Of a DNA stretch of 57,341 bases, positions 25,175 through 33,904 are shown piece by piece. Every line of letters starts with the position of its first letter. Position 1 is the first letter of the stretch. The stretch comes from Planctomycetota bacterium (GTDB lineage Bacteria; Planctomycetota; Phycisphaerae; Phycisphaerales; Phycisphaeraceae). The DNA lies in assembly GCA_024279865.1 (NCBI GenBank), contig JAJRRC010000074.1, forward strand, positions 1-57,341. The letters run 5' to 3'. A program made the translations under genes and the position numbers. Under the pieces are notes generated by a model. The model searched no databases. It saw only the letters and a program-made list of their open reading frames with translations, and had not been told where the DNA came from.

Positions 25175-26371
25175 ATGCGACCCCAAGCCCATACCCTCAA
25201 AACAACGATTGAACTCGAGCAGACCACCTTCCGCCGATTTGCTCGGCGTTACACGCAGACCTATGGCAAGGTGGGCTTGTGTGCGATCACAACCGAAGGA
25301 CAGATTCTTTATACCTACGGCCGTTGGAAATTTGATCAATCAGAAACATGGCAACAAACGCGGCTTTTTGCATTGAGTGAAGCTTTGCGGTGGGGCGAAG
25401 CCACCGTGGTCAGTGGGCCTGAGGATCACTTCTTGTGGGCTGTACCTTTGATGCGTAACAGTCATACGCTGGGCGCGTTGGTGGGCGGGATTTCAGAAAA
25501 ACGTTTGTTTCCCACCGGGCTTGATAAACCTTCAACCGATACGCGGGCTGCCTGTATTGGATTACGCACAATCGCGGAGCAGATGAATTTAACCAATGCT
25601 TCTTTTTTGTATCAACAGCGAACACAATCCCATGAGGAACATCAGCGAGCGGAAGTAATCCATTTGCTCAAACTCAGTCCGCAGTATGATCTACGCCAGA
25701 TTTATCTGCGGGAGGAGCCGGACCTTGTGGCTGCGGTGCGTAAAGGAAATCGTGGCGAGGCTCGCAATATTCTCAACTGCATTCTGGTCAGCATGATGTA
25801 TCACGCGGGCGATCATTTTGATTTGACCAAAAGTTTCTTTATGGAACTCGTCGCCACGGTCACACGCACCGCCGTCGAAGCAGGGGGGAGCCCTTCAGAA
25901 CTGCTGGGTGATAATTTTGCATTCATTTCTGAATTGGCAGGCATTCAAACCAATGAACAGTTAGCGCCTTGGCTGCACAAAGTGCTTGAACGCATTATTG
26001 ATGGGATTGAGAAGCATCGTCAGGATTCTCAGACGGTTTTGTTAATTGATGCGATTACTTATATGAAGCAGCACTTGGGGGAGCCGTTAACGCGGGACGC
26101 GGTGGCGGAGGTGGCGAACATGTCGCCGTCCCATTTTTCACGGACGTTTCATCGCCAGACGGGCCGGAGTTTTACCCAGATGCTCAGTCGCATGCGGGTG
26201 AACCAGGCATCGGAAATGCTCTCTCAGACATCAGAAAGCGTCGGCCGTATTGCTATGGTGTGTGGCTTTGGAGATCAAAGTTATTTTACCAAAGTATTTC
26301 GGCGTTATACCCACCTTTCACCACGCCAGTATCGGCTTCAATATCAATCTCCTCATTCAGCAGCGATGTAA
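25175..26371 (+). CDS. AraC-family regulator with PocR-like sensory domain
   Basis: The N-terminal 130 residues (KVGLCAITTEGQILYTYGRW...FLWAVPLMRNSHTLGALVGGIS) look like a PocR/GAF-type ligand-binding domain. A helical middle region follows (RQIYLREEPDLVAAVRKGNRGEARNILNCIL). The last 100 residues are an AraC DNA-binding domain with two helix-turn-helix motifs, TRDAVAEVANMSPSHFSRTFHRQTG and VGRIAMVCGFGDQSYFTKVFRRYTHLSPRQYR. GTG at 25169 two codons upstream is an alternative start. Regulators of this design often lie near corrinoid methyltransferase or sugar-use genes. Likely targets are the sulfatase directly downstream and perhaps the C1 cluster at 28388. Confidence 0.88.
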   Translation: MRPQAHTLKTTIELEQTTFRRFARRYTQTYGKVGLCAITTEGQILYTYGRWKFDQSETWQQTRLFALSEALRWGEATVVSGPEDHFLWAVPLMRNSHTLGALVGGISEKRLFPTGLDKPSTDTRAACIGLRTIAEQMNLTNASFLYQQRTQSHEEHQRAEVIHLLKLSPQYDLRQIYLREEPDLVAAVRKGNRGEARNILNCILVSMMYHAGDHFDLTKSFFMELVATVTRTAVEAGGSPSELLGDNFAFISELAGIQTNEQLAPWLHKVLERIIDGIEKHRQDSQTVLLIDAITYMKQHLGEPLTRDAVAEVANMSPSHFSRTFHRQTGRSFTQMLSRMRVNQASEMLSQTSESVGRIAMVCGFGDQSYFTKVFRRYTHLSPRQYRLQYQSPHSAAM

Positions 26372-26490
26372 CTTAGCTGAGCCACGAGGCTGTGTGTTTG
26401 ACCTTCTTTTCTTGTGAAGATTGAATAGAAACGCTATAACAAATCGCTGTGATTATCGGTCCAGATGAGTTTTAATAAAGGTTTTTTTTG

Positions 26491-28179
26491 ATGTCAGAAC
26501 AGAGCCCCCCCGGCTCCCCCGGCTCCCCCGGCTCCCCCGGCTCCCCCGGCCCACGTAAGCCCAATGTGATTTTAATTGTGATGGATGATTTGGCTTGGGG
26601 AGATTTGGCTTGTCATGAAAATCCTTATACAAGAACGCCGAACCTTGATGCGATGCATGGGCAATCTGCCCGGCTGACGCGCTATTGTTCAGGACCGTTA
26701 TGTACGCCAGCTCGGGCGAGTTTGATGACCGGTCGATACCCTTATCGCACTCGTGCGATTGATACTTATTGCGGCCGTAGCATGATGGACCCCGATGAAG
26801 TCACCCTCGCAGAAGTGTTACGCCAGGCAGACTATCGCACCGGCATTTTTGGGAAGTGGCATCTCGGTGACTGTTACCCAACGCGTGCGATGGATTTTGG
26901 TTTTGAAGAATCTTTGGTGCATAACGGCGGTGGATTACGCCAAGCAGCCAACTTGGGCCATGACAGTTATTTTGACCCCGACCTGATGCACAACGGCCAA
27001 TTGGTTCCCTCCAAGGGTTATTGCACCGATATCTTCACCGATGCAGCGATGGCCTTTATTGAAGAAAAAAAAGACGATCCTTTCTTTGTCTATCTCGCAA
27101 CCAACGCGCCGCATTGCCCTTTTGAAATTGATAAAAAATGGGTCAAGCCCTATCGGGACATGGGGCTCAACGACAAGTACGCACGTATCTATGGCATGGT
27201 GGAAAACATTGACATGAACGTCGGACGTGTACTCGATCAACTTGACGCGCTAAACCTTGCTGACGATACCATTGTGATTTACACCAGTGATCATGGGCCT
27301 TGCCCCTCGGCAACCCATGAGGGAAAAATTCGCTTTAACGCAGGATTGCGGGATATCAAAGGAACCATGTACGAAGGGGGCATTCGGGTTCCTTGTTTTT
27401 GGCGATGGCCTGGGCATTTTAAAGCTGGCCTCGATGTGGATCGGATTACCAATCCCATTGATCTGCTTCCGACGTTGGTGAATTGTTGTGACGCTGCGTT
27501 GCCAGGGGATCGTACGATTGATGGGGCAGATATCACAAGTTTGCTGAGCGAAGATTCAGATACAGGGTCATGGCCTGACCGAACTTTGTTTATGCAGTGG
27601 CATCGTGGGGATGTACCCAAGCAGTATTACAACTACGCGGTGATTGAACAGCAGTACAAGTTGTATCGTCATGACGAAGATCCTGACGCGGAGCTTTATG
27701 ACATTGAAAATGATCCATCGGAACAGCACGATCTTGCGTCACAAGAACCCACTCGTGTGGATGGGATGCGTCAACGTTATGACGCATGGTTTGAAGATGT
27801 TTCAAATACACGGGGCAAAGACAACTACGCACCGCCACGTATTTATCTTGGGACTGAGCACCATACGGTCCTGACCCGTCAGGATTGGCGTGTGCATGGG
27901 ACCGATGGTTGGGATGACAGTCTGTTTGGTTATTGGGAAACCCTGCTGGTAGAACCCGGCACGCATCAGGCCACCATTCGTTTTACGCAAACGTCACAGC
28001 AGGCAGTGGTTGTTCTGCAATTCAACGAACAGTGTTATGAAGCAACGGTTCCTGCTGAGGCCAGTTCTTGTCAGATCACTTTGGCGGACCTGTCTGTGGG
28101 CCCTTGTCGCGTTGAATCTTGGGTCCAAACCCCAGAATGTCGCATTTCCAGCAAGTCCATTGAATGGGTCAAGCTTTGA
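26491..28179 (+). CDS. type I sulfatase (Cys-type) with GSP-repeat N-terminus
   Basis: A sulfatase of 562 residues. The signature CTPAR (Cys71-Arg75) is followed by ASLMTGRYPYRTR, and metal ligands lie in LIVMDDLAWGD and YTSDHGP. Length and the C-terminal beta part (HQATIRFTQTSQQAVVVLQ) are ordinary. Residues 5-21 are SPPGSPGSPGSPGSPGP, coded by a family A array, inserted before the first beta strand. There is no signal peptide, so it should be cytoplasmic. AAAGG lies 9 bases before ATG at 26491. Activation needs the maturase at 39368-40747. The substrate is probably a sulfated sugar. Confidence 0.92.
   Translation: MSEQSPPGSPGSPGSPGSPGPRKPNVILIVMDDLAWGDLACHENPYTRTPNLDAMHGQSARLTRYCSGPLCTPARASLMTGRYPYRTRAIDTYCGRSMMDPDEVTLAEVLRQADYRTGIFGKWHLGDCYPTRAMDFGFEESLVHNGGGLRQAANLGHDSYFDPDLMHNGQLVPSKGYCTDIFTDAAMAFIEEKKDDPFFVYLATNAPHCPFEIDKKWVKPYRDMGLNDKYARIYGMVENIDMNVGRVLDQLDALNLADDTIVIYTSDHGPCPSATHEGKIRFNAGLRDIKGTMYEGGIRVPCFWRWPGHFKAGLDVDRITNPIDLLPTLVNCCDAALPGDRTIDGADITSLLSEDSDTGSWPDRTLFMQWHRGDVPKQYYNYAVIEQQYKLYRHDEDPDAELYDIENDPSEQHDLASQEPTRVDGMRQRYDAWFEDVSNTRGKDNYAPPRIYLGTEHHTVLTRQDWRVHGTDGWDDSLFGYWETLLVEPGTHQATIRFTQTSQQAVVVLQFNEQCYEATVPAEASSCQITLADLSVGPCRVESWVQTPECRISSKSIEWVKL
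26503..26552 (+). repeat. family A variant repeat, locus 10 (9-bp units in sulfatase)
   Basis: Five CTCCCCCGG-type units of exactly 9 bp code (Gly-Ser-Pro)n at the sulfatase N-terminus. The same 9-bp unit on the other strand appears at 50109-50155. Confidence 0.85.
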
Positions 28180-28311
28180 GCCATGGCCCCTTGGGGTCGA
28201 ACCCTTGGGTCTTTCGATATTGAAAGAAAGCACAAAATTACCAAAGTTTGCTCTTAGAATCCAAGTCTTTCGTCTTTTGGATCGCTATGATTTGGGCGGT
28301 GAATGACATTT

Positions 28312-28370
28312 TAAACACATGGTGTGTTGTCGTTGTTCCTGTTTTAAAAGGCTTGTTTGCTCAAGCCTAA
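28312..28370 (+). promoter_or_regulatory. two hairpins before the corrinoid protein gene
   Basis: AACACA-tgg-TGTGTT and AGGCTTG-tttgct-CAAGCCT lie in the leader. Neither has a T run, so they are not plain terminators. They could be operator or RNA elements controlling the C1 genes. I do not see a cobalamin riboswitch. Confidence 0.3.
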
Positions 28371-28387
28371 TATCTAGGAGAAGCACG

Positions 28388-29026
28388 ATGAGCGTGATGG
28401 AAGACCTGAATAATGCGGTGATTACTGGTAATCGTAACGTGGCGGTGGCCTTGACCCAGCAGATGATCGATGAGGGGGTTACGCCCATGGACATCGTGGA
28501 CAACGGCCTTGTCCCTGGCATGGGGGTGGTGGGGGAGCGTTTTAAGAACAATGAAATTTTTGTTCCTGAGATGCTCATTGCTGCCCGGGCGATGAAAGAG
28601 GCGATGGCCTTGGTCGAACCTCTGTTGGCTGCTGCGGGGATTGAACCAGCATACACCGTCATCGTCGGCACAGTCCAGGGAGACCTTCATGACATCGGCA
28701 AAAACCTCGTGGTCATGATGTTCAAAGGTGCGAACTTCGGCGTGGTCGATTTGGGAACCAACGTGCCTGCGGACGCATTTGTTGCCGCAGCCAAAGAGTA
28801 CGGTGCCGATGTGGTGGCATTGAGCGCTTTATTGACGACCACCATGCCTTCGATGAAAGATACGGTGGTGGCGATGAATGCTGCGGGTCTTGATGGCGTG
28901 AAGGTGATGATCGGCGGCGCGCCGATCACCCAGTCGTTTGCCGACGAAATCGGGGCAGACGGCTACGCAGCCGATGCAGCCAGTGCCGTGGACAAAGCCC
29001 AGGAATTAATCGGGGCGGCCGCTTAA
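28388..29026 (+). CDS. corrinoid (B12-binding) methyltransferase subunit
   Basis: A cobalamin protein of 212 residues of the MtaC/MtbC/MttC/MtvC type. The N-terminal helical cap (residues 1-85) contains GLVPGMGVVGERFKNNEIFVPEML. The Rossmann B12 domain has DLHDIGKN, with His101 as lower axial ligand, followed by VDLGTNVP and the GGAPIT motif near the end. It shuttles a methyl group between a substrate-specific methyltransferase and a pterin-dependent one. AGGAG lies 8 bases before ATG at 28388. It heads the C1 cluster, but a family C repeat separates it from the next gene and the MttB-like partner is not here. Confidence 0.95.
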   Translation: MSVMEDLNNAVITGNRNVAVALTQQMIDEGVTPMDIVDNGLVPGMGVVGERFKNNEIFVPEMLIAARAMKEAMALVEPLLAAAGIEPAYTVIVGTVQGDLHDIGKNLVVMMFKGANFGVVDLGTNVPADAFVAAAKEYGADVVALSALLTTTMPSMKDTVVAMNAAGLDGVKVMIGGAPITQSFADEIGADGYAADAASAVDKAQELIGAAA

Positions 29027-29040
29027 ACAAGACTTACTTG

Positions 29041-29144
29041 TACCAATCCCATAAAAAACTCGTGCGTTTTGTTGTTCGCCGAGACTGAACTGACAAGACT
29101 TTATAAAAATCTCAATGCGCAACAAAAATACGCAATGCGTATTA
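29041..29144 (-). repeat. family C intergenic repeat, copy 1
   Basis: About 104 bp, inverted relative to copies 2 and 3. It begins TACCAATCCCAT, contains AAAAAACTCGTGCGTTTTGTT, and ends at the near-palindrome ATACGCAATGCGTAT. It lies between the corrinoid protein gene and the MetF-type gene. Confidence 0.85.
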
Positions 29145-29264
29145 CTTTAAAAGAGTACGAAAAATTATTTTTGACATGGCAAAGCCGTCACAACCGGCGA
29201 AAGCTATAGTACGCTCTGTAAAAAATACAAAAAAGTCTTGTTTGGGCTGAAAGTGAGATGTACC

Positions 29265-30617
29265 ATGCCGTTTGAAAAAACCATCGCTCGGGCCGAGGCC
29301 TTTCTCAAAGGAATGATGTTTGACTGTCATACCTGTGGTCAGTGTGTGCTGTCTCAGACAGGGATGGTTTGCCCCATGTCCTGTCCCAAGGGGCTTCGCA
29401 ATGGTCCTTGTGGCGGCACGCTGGACGGTAAATGTGAAGTCTATCCCAGTAAGTCCTGTGTCTGGGTGCGGATTCATAATCGAACCTCCCACGAACCGTA
29501 TGACCTGCCCAAACTCATCGCCTCAGCAGATGCCAGTTTGTACCGCACCTCGTCTTACCTGAACCTGCTCAACGGCAAAGATTCTCAAACACGAAAACCC
29601 CTAGACTATCTGGACCTGCCCAAACAACGAACACGCCAACCGATCCAAACCCAATCCAAACTCGAACAGAAACTCAAATCAGGCCAATTCGTTAAACTCT
29701 GTGAACTCCGCTCGCCACGTGAAGCAAACTTTGAGCATTTTGAAGAACAGTGGGAGCTGATTCGCGAACATTTTGATGCTGTGAATATCACAGCCTATCT
29801 CAACGGCAAGCCTTCACTTTCATCACCCTTGGCGGCCAGGCGTTTGCGTGAACTCGGTGCGGACCCCATCTGTCAAACAACTTGTCGGGACTATACCAAG
29901 ACCTCGTTTGTGGCTGAGTTGATTGAAAATCAGATGAACGATGTGCATAACGTGTTGTGTTTGACCGGTGATTCCTATGCAGGCACGCCCAAGATCAAAC
30001 AAGTTTTCGATATGGATTCGTCTTGGATGCTTTATGAAGCACGCCATATTCGAGAGCATCGGCAGATCGCTTTTACCGGGCAGGTGATGAAGAATCCGCC
30101 CAAGCCGTTTTTGGGTGCGGTGATCAATCCATTTACCACGCCGATGAACGTGCCGATTCGCAGGCTCAAGCAGAAGGCTGCTGCGGGGGCTGATTTTATT
30201 CAGACCCAGATGGTGTTTGAGGTTGAGCCGTTTCGTCGGTTTATGGAGTTGGTTTGTCAGGAAAAGATTGATGAAGACGTATTTATTTTGGCGGGTGTGC
30301 CTGTGATTATTTCGCCAGGTGCGTTGAAGATGTTGCCTCATGTGCCGGGGGTCGGGGTTCCACCTGATGTGCTTGAGCGTTTGCAGAACGCCAAAGATTT
30401 GCGGGCTGAGGGGTTGGCTCTCGCTTGTCAAACCATTCGGGAAATTCGGCAAATCCCAGGCATCAGCGGGGTTCATCTGATGTTAATGGGTTCAGACCAC
30501 AGCGTTCTCAAGGATGTGATTGGTGTTCTGGACGAAGAAATTGAGCCCTCTACTTTTCAAAATGTCGCAGGCGATACTCAGCCTGCGACCCAAGGAGTCC
30601 TTTCTCATGTCGATTGA
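29265..30617 (+). CDS. metF: methylene-THF reductase with fused MetV-type cysteine domain
   Basis: Residues 1-90 form a cysteine-rich module of the methylenetetrahydrofolate reductase C-terminal (MetV) family, CHTCGQC (from Cys21), CPMSCPKG and NGPCGGT, which binds a cluster or zinc. Residues 130-430 are a MetF TIM barrel with LCELRSPR, NITAYLNGKPSLSS, CLTGDSYAGTP, a flavin-site AGADFIQTQMVFEV and AGVPVI. In acetogens MetV and MetF are separate subunits; here they are fused, with the MetV part first. It would oxidise methyl-THF produced by the next gene's enzyme, or run the reverse. It has 450 residues. No good ribosome binding site is seen before ATG at 29265. Confidence 0.9.
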   Translation: MPFEKTIARAEAFLKGMMFDCHTCGQCVLSQTGMVCPMSCPKGLRNGPCGGTLDGKCEVYPSKSCVWVRIHNRTSHEPYDLPKLIASADASLYRTSSYLNLLNGKDSQTRKPLDYLDLPKQRTRQPIQTQSKLEQKLKSGQFVKLCELRSPREANFEHFEEQWELIREHFDAVNITAYLNGKPSLSSPLAARRLRELGADPICQTTCRDYTKTSFVAELIENQMNDVHNVLCLTGDSYAGTPKIKQVFDMDSSWMLYEARHIREHRQIAFTGQVMKNPPKPFLGAVINPFTTPMNVPIRRLKQKAAAGADFIQTQMVFEVEPFRRFMELVCQEKIDEDVFILAGVPVIISPGALKMLPHVPGVGVPPDVLERLQNAKDLRAEGLALACQTIREIRQIPGISGVHLMLMGSDHSVLKDVIGVLDEEIEPSTFQNVAGDTQPATQGVLSHVD

Positions 30618-31500
30618 TGCCCTGACGATTGTGGGTGAACGAATTAACCCTGGATTTAAAAGTTCCAAAGCGCTTCTCGATGCCAAAGACCTTGATGGCC
30701 TTGCAGCATTGGCGGTGGATCAGGTTCAAAAAGGCGCGACTTATTTGACCATTAATGTGGGCGAGCACGCATCGGTCGACGACCCGCGTTTTCTGCTGGC
30801 AGTGATTCAAGCGGTTCAGGATGCGGTGGATGTGCCGTTGTCTTTTGATTATCCGCATCAGTCGGTGCAACGGTTGTGTTTAGAAACCTATGACCCCGCC
30901 AAGGCCAATGGGCATAAGCCGATTGTGAATTCCATTGCCGAGGCACGCTGGGACATGCTTGAACTCGTGGGGATTCAACCGTTCAAGTTGGTCATGATGG
31001 CATCAGAGCGTTGCGAGGGTGATGCCATGATTCCCAATCGCAATGCCCCGGAAGTTCATCAGACCGCCAAGCGAATGGTCAGTATGCTAATGGAAAAACA
31101 TGACCAGTTTGAAATGGACGACATGATCATTGATGTTTCACTGGCATCTCTTGGTGCTGATACCGAAGGGCTTACCCGCATGGCTGTGGACTCGATCAAA
31201 GCCATCGGTGCAGATCGAGAACTCGATGGCACCCATCGGCTCGTCGGTTTGTCGAACCTGAGCATCATGCTTCCCAAACTTGCGACTGATGGTAGTCTTT
31301 TGAAGGTCGGTCTGGAATCAGCTTTTTTAACCGAAACCATGCCACATGGCTTGGACATGGTGCTTGGCACGCCTGGCCGCGACTATCAAATCCTTCCCGA
31401 TGATAACTTTATCCTTCAAGGTTTCCGTGAAGCCATCGCACTTGATGGCTTTGATACGCTCATGCGAGTTCAAGAACTTTACACAGCAGCCGTATTATGA
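30607..31500 (+). CDS. methyl-THF:corrinoid protein methyltransferase (pterin-binding)
   Basis: This 297-residue TIM-barrel protein of the dihydropteroate synthase/AcsE/MtgA group moves a methyl group between corrinoid protein and tetrahydrofolate. Marks are the first strand LTIVGERINPGFKSS, the AVDQVQKGATYLTINVG helix-strand, the Asp in DVPLSFDYP, and VGLSNLSIMLP, where the Asn is a known pterin-contact position. AAGGAG precedes ATG at 30607, which overlaps the end of the MetF gene by 11 bp, and the stop codon overlaps the next start as ATGA. That spacing shows a tight operon. The partner is most likely the corrinoid protein at 28388. Confidence 0.92.
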   Translation: MSIDALTIVGERINPGFKSSKALLDAKDLDGLAALAVDQVQKGATYLTINVGEHASVDDPRFLLAVIQAVQDAVDVPLSFDYPHQSVQRLCLETYDPAKANGHKPIVNSIAEARWDMLELVGIQPFKLVMMASERCEGDAMIPNRNAPEVHQTAKRMVSMLMEKHDQFEMDDMIIDVSLASLGADTEGLTRMAVDSIKAIGADRELDGTHRLVGLSNLSIMLPKLATDGSLLKVGLESAFLTETMPHGLDMVLGTPGRDYQILPDDNFILQGFREAIALDGFDTLMRVQELYTAAVL

Positions 31501-32711
31501 AAAAGATTCAACTGATCGTCGATAGCTATTTTGATGGCCACCTCTTGCAAAACGCAGGGCCCTATACCTTCCTCATTGAGGACGGCATCATTGCGAGCAT
31601 TGCGGTGGGCAAGGCTCCATTGGCTTCTCCCCAAGTTCAACTTCTTCAAGCTCCATTTGCCATGCCTGGCCTGTGTGAAGCGCATTGCCATCTGTTTCTC
31701 AATGGCGCGGAGCTGGACGTTAAAAAACGCAAAGACTCTCTCTCCGCACCACGCGAACAAATGCTCCAAGTCGCCCGACAAAGCTTGACGGAAAATTTTA
31801 ACGCAGGTATCACCCTCATCCGCGATGCAGGCGATATCCATGGCATCAATATTGCAATCCGAGAAGAACTCGCCCACGAGCAAGCCATTCACCCCCAACT
31901 TCGCTGCCCCGGCTACGCCATGCGTAAAGCCAAACGCTACGGCAGCTTCATGGCCATCGAAACCACCGATGACCCCCAGAACATTCAAGCCGTCGTCAAA
32001 CAATTGGCTCAAAACGCAGACGACTTAAAAATTCTCCTCACTGGCATCATCGATTTCGAAAAAGGCATCATGAAAGGCAACGTCCAGTTTGACCTCGCTC
32101 AGGCCAAGCTCATTGTGGCTGAAGCTCAAAAATACAACCTGCTCACCTATGCCCATTGCAGCGGGGCAGATGGGTTGAAAATTCTCACCGAGGCAGGCAT
32201 CCATAGCATTGAGCATGGCTTCTTCATGGAGAAAAAATTTCTGGAAGTGATGGCCCAAAAACAAATCGCCTGGGTTCCTACTTTCTCGCCTGTCTTTTTC
32301 CAGTACGCCCGCCCGGAATTTGCCGGCTGGAATCAGACCACCATCGACAAATTGTGGGACATTCTCGATAACCATTTCAAGCATTTAGACATGGCACAAA
32401 ACATGGGCGTTCCCATCGTCGCTGGCTCCGATGCCGGTAGCTATGGCGTGCCCCACGGAACAGGTCTCATCGACGAAATGCTTTTTCATGCTCAAGCCGG
32501 TTTGAGTGTGGATGCCGTGTTAGCCTCCGCCACGTCCACGCCTCGTCAATTATGGGGATGCAACAGCGCCGACCTCAAGGTCGGCAATCGTGCGGACTTG
32601 ATCACCTTGGAAGAATCGCCTTACAAGAACATACAAAACCTGAAAAAAGTACAGACGGTGGTTTTGGGACAAACAATTCATGAAAGTGTTTGTGCCAATA
32701 TCGAGTCTTGA
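31497..32711 (+). CDS. metal-dependent amidohydrolase (imidazolonepropionase-like)
   Basis: A hydrolase of 404 residues. The metal-binding HxH is His63-Cys-His65 in MPGLCEAHCHLF; further ligands are LKILLTGI (the carbamylated-Lys position), TYAHCSGAD, SIEHGFF and AGSDAGSYG. The closing stretch NRADLITLEESP is typical of cyclic amidohydrolases. The start overlaps the preceding methyltransferase stop codon (ATGA), so it is translationally coupled. That position suggests it prepares or recycles a compound used in the C1 pathway, for example by opening a ring or cleaving an amide in a methylated nitrogen compound. This link is inferred from gene order only. Confidence 0.9.
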   Translation: MKKIQLIVDSYFDGHLLQNAGPYTFLIEDGIIASIAVGKAPLASPQVQLLQAPFAMPGLCEAHCHLFLNGAELDVKKRKDSLSAPREQMLQVARQSLTENFNAGITLIRDAGDIHGINIAIREELAHEQAIHPQLRCPGYAMRKAKRYGSFMAIETTDDPQNIQAVVKQLAQNADDLKILLTGIIDFEKGIMKGNVQFDLAQAKLIVAEAQKYNLLTYAHCSGADGLKILTEAGIHSIEHGFFMEKKFLEVMAQKQIAWVPTFSPVFFQYARPEFAGWNQTTIDKLWDILDNHFKHLDMAQNMGVPIVAGSDAGSYGVPHGTGLIDEMLFHAQAGLSVDAVLASATSTPRQLWGCNSADLKVGNRADLITLEESPYKNIQNLKKVQTVVLGQTIHESVCANIES

Positions 32712-32950
32712 ATAACGCGAAAATAGCTGCAAGCATCCTTACTGACGCATCTGTAAAAAGACCGAAGACGCGAATATGGATGTTTTATAAAATTTGATAT
32801 TTCAGTATTGGGAAAAAATTTCATCGGCTTTGACCGGGGAATTGGAGCGGGCGTTTGCCGATACAAGTTGACTTTCAATCATGGTACTCGGACAATTTAG
32901 CATGCGGGCGTTTGGAATGGTTTTGCTTTTGAGAGAAATAAGGAATTGTC

Positions 32951-33880
32951 ATGAAGACTTATTTTACAATGCAGTGTCTGGTGATGTTGATGTTGGTTTT
33001 TGTGGTGACGAATGTGGGCTTGGCACAAGAAAAGGCGGCCACCTACCAGCAAGTATTTACCCAAGGCCAACAGCATCGCAAAAACAAGCAGCACAAACAA
33101 GCCCTCGCCAGCTATCAAGAAGCAAAGGAACTGGCCAAAACGCCCACTCAAACCTCTCAGGCTTATATTTACATCGGCCACTCGTACCGAAGTTTACGCC
33201 AGTGGGCCAAAGCCAACGAGGTATTTAACCAGATTCTAAAAAACGACAAGTTTCCCCACGGCCATCAGATTCAAGCTCGCTACCACCTTGCGGTGGGACA
33301 GAGGACGCTTAAGCAACTCGATGAGGCAAAGGCCAACATCGCCCAATTGCTCGCCATGGAAAAAGTCTCTCCCATATGGCAGGGTTACGCTTATCTGCTT
33401 GATTCGGAAATCGCTTCTCAAACCAAAGATTATAAGTATGCGATTCAAGCCGCCCGCAAGGGCTTGGCGTTGGAAAAAATCAACGTGCATCAACGGGCGA
33501 GCCTGCAATTGACTCTCGCTCACGCATTGCGTGCGAGCAAGCAATATGACGAGGCGATCAAGGCTTATCAAAAAATGCTGGAGATGAAGAAAACGCGCCC
33601 GAATGTTCAGATTGCAGGACTGCATCATCTGGGGGTGTCCTATATGAACAATAAGCAATTGGATGAAGCCATTGACGTTTTTCGCAGGCAACTGGAAACC
33701 TTTCCCAAGCAGGGCCCGAGTATGACAAGTTGGGCGAAATACCGTCTGGCACTGTGCCTGTTGCAGCAGAAGAAGACCGACGAAGCGAAGGAACTTTTCG
33801 AACAAGTGGTCAAAATGCCCAAGGCCAACAAGCATGTGAAGCCAGCTGCCCAGAAACAGCTTGACAAATTGAACAAATAG
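32951..33880 (+). CDS. secreted tetratricopeptide-repeat protein
   Basis: The signal peptide MQCLVMLMLVFVVTNVGLAQ (cleavage after Ala) is followed by about six TPR units between residues 33 and 300, seen as ALASYQEAKEL, AKANEVFNQIL, DEAKANIAQLL, AIQAARKGLAL, DEAIKAYQKML, DEAIDVFRRQL and DEAKELFEQVV. The protein has 309 residues and should be a periplasmic scaffold; partners are unknown. AAGGAA lies 7 bases before ATG at 32951. The 240 bp upstream hold no gene I recognise. It interrupts the C1 cluster and may not belong to it functionally. Confidence 0.88.
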   Translation: MKTYFTMQCLVMLMLVFVVTNVGLAQEKAATYQQVFTQGQQHRKNKQHKQALASYQEAKELAKTPTQTSQAYIYIGHSYRSLRQWAKANEVFNQILKNDKFPHGHQIQARYHLAVGQRTLKQLDEAKANIAQLLAMEKVSPIWQGYAYLLDSEIASQTKDYKYAIQAARKGLALEKINVHQRASLQLTLAHALRASKQYDEAIKAYQKMLEMKKTRPNVQIAGLHHLGVSYMNNKQLDEAIDVFRRQLETFPKQGPSMTSWAKYRLALCLLQQKKTDEAKELFEQVVKMPKANKHVKPAAQKQLDKLNK

Positions 33881-33904
33881 AAGGCCTCCGAGACAATTGA
33901 TCTG

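Noticed and set aside
26503-26552. CRISPR-like array
   Set aside because: The units are 9 bp without spacers and lie within a reading frame; no cas gene is in the window.
29158-29215. Promoter TTGACA...TATAGT before the MetF gene
   Set aside because: The hexamers are separated by 28 bp, too far for a sigma-70 promoter.
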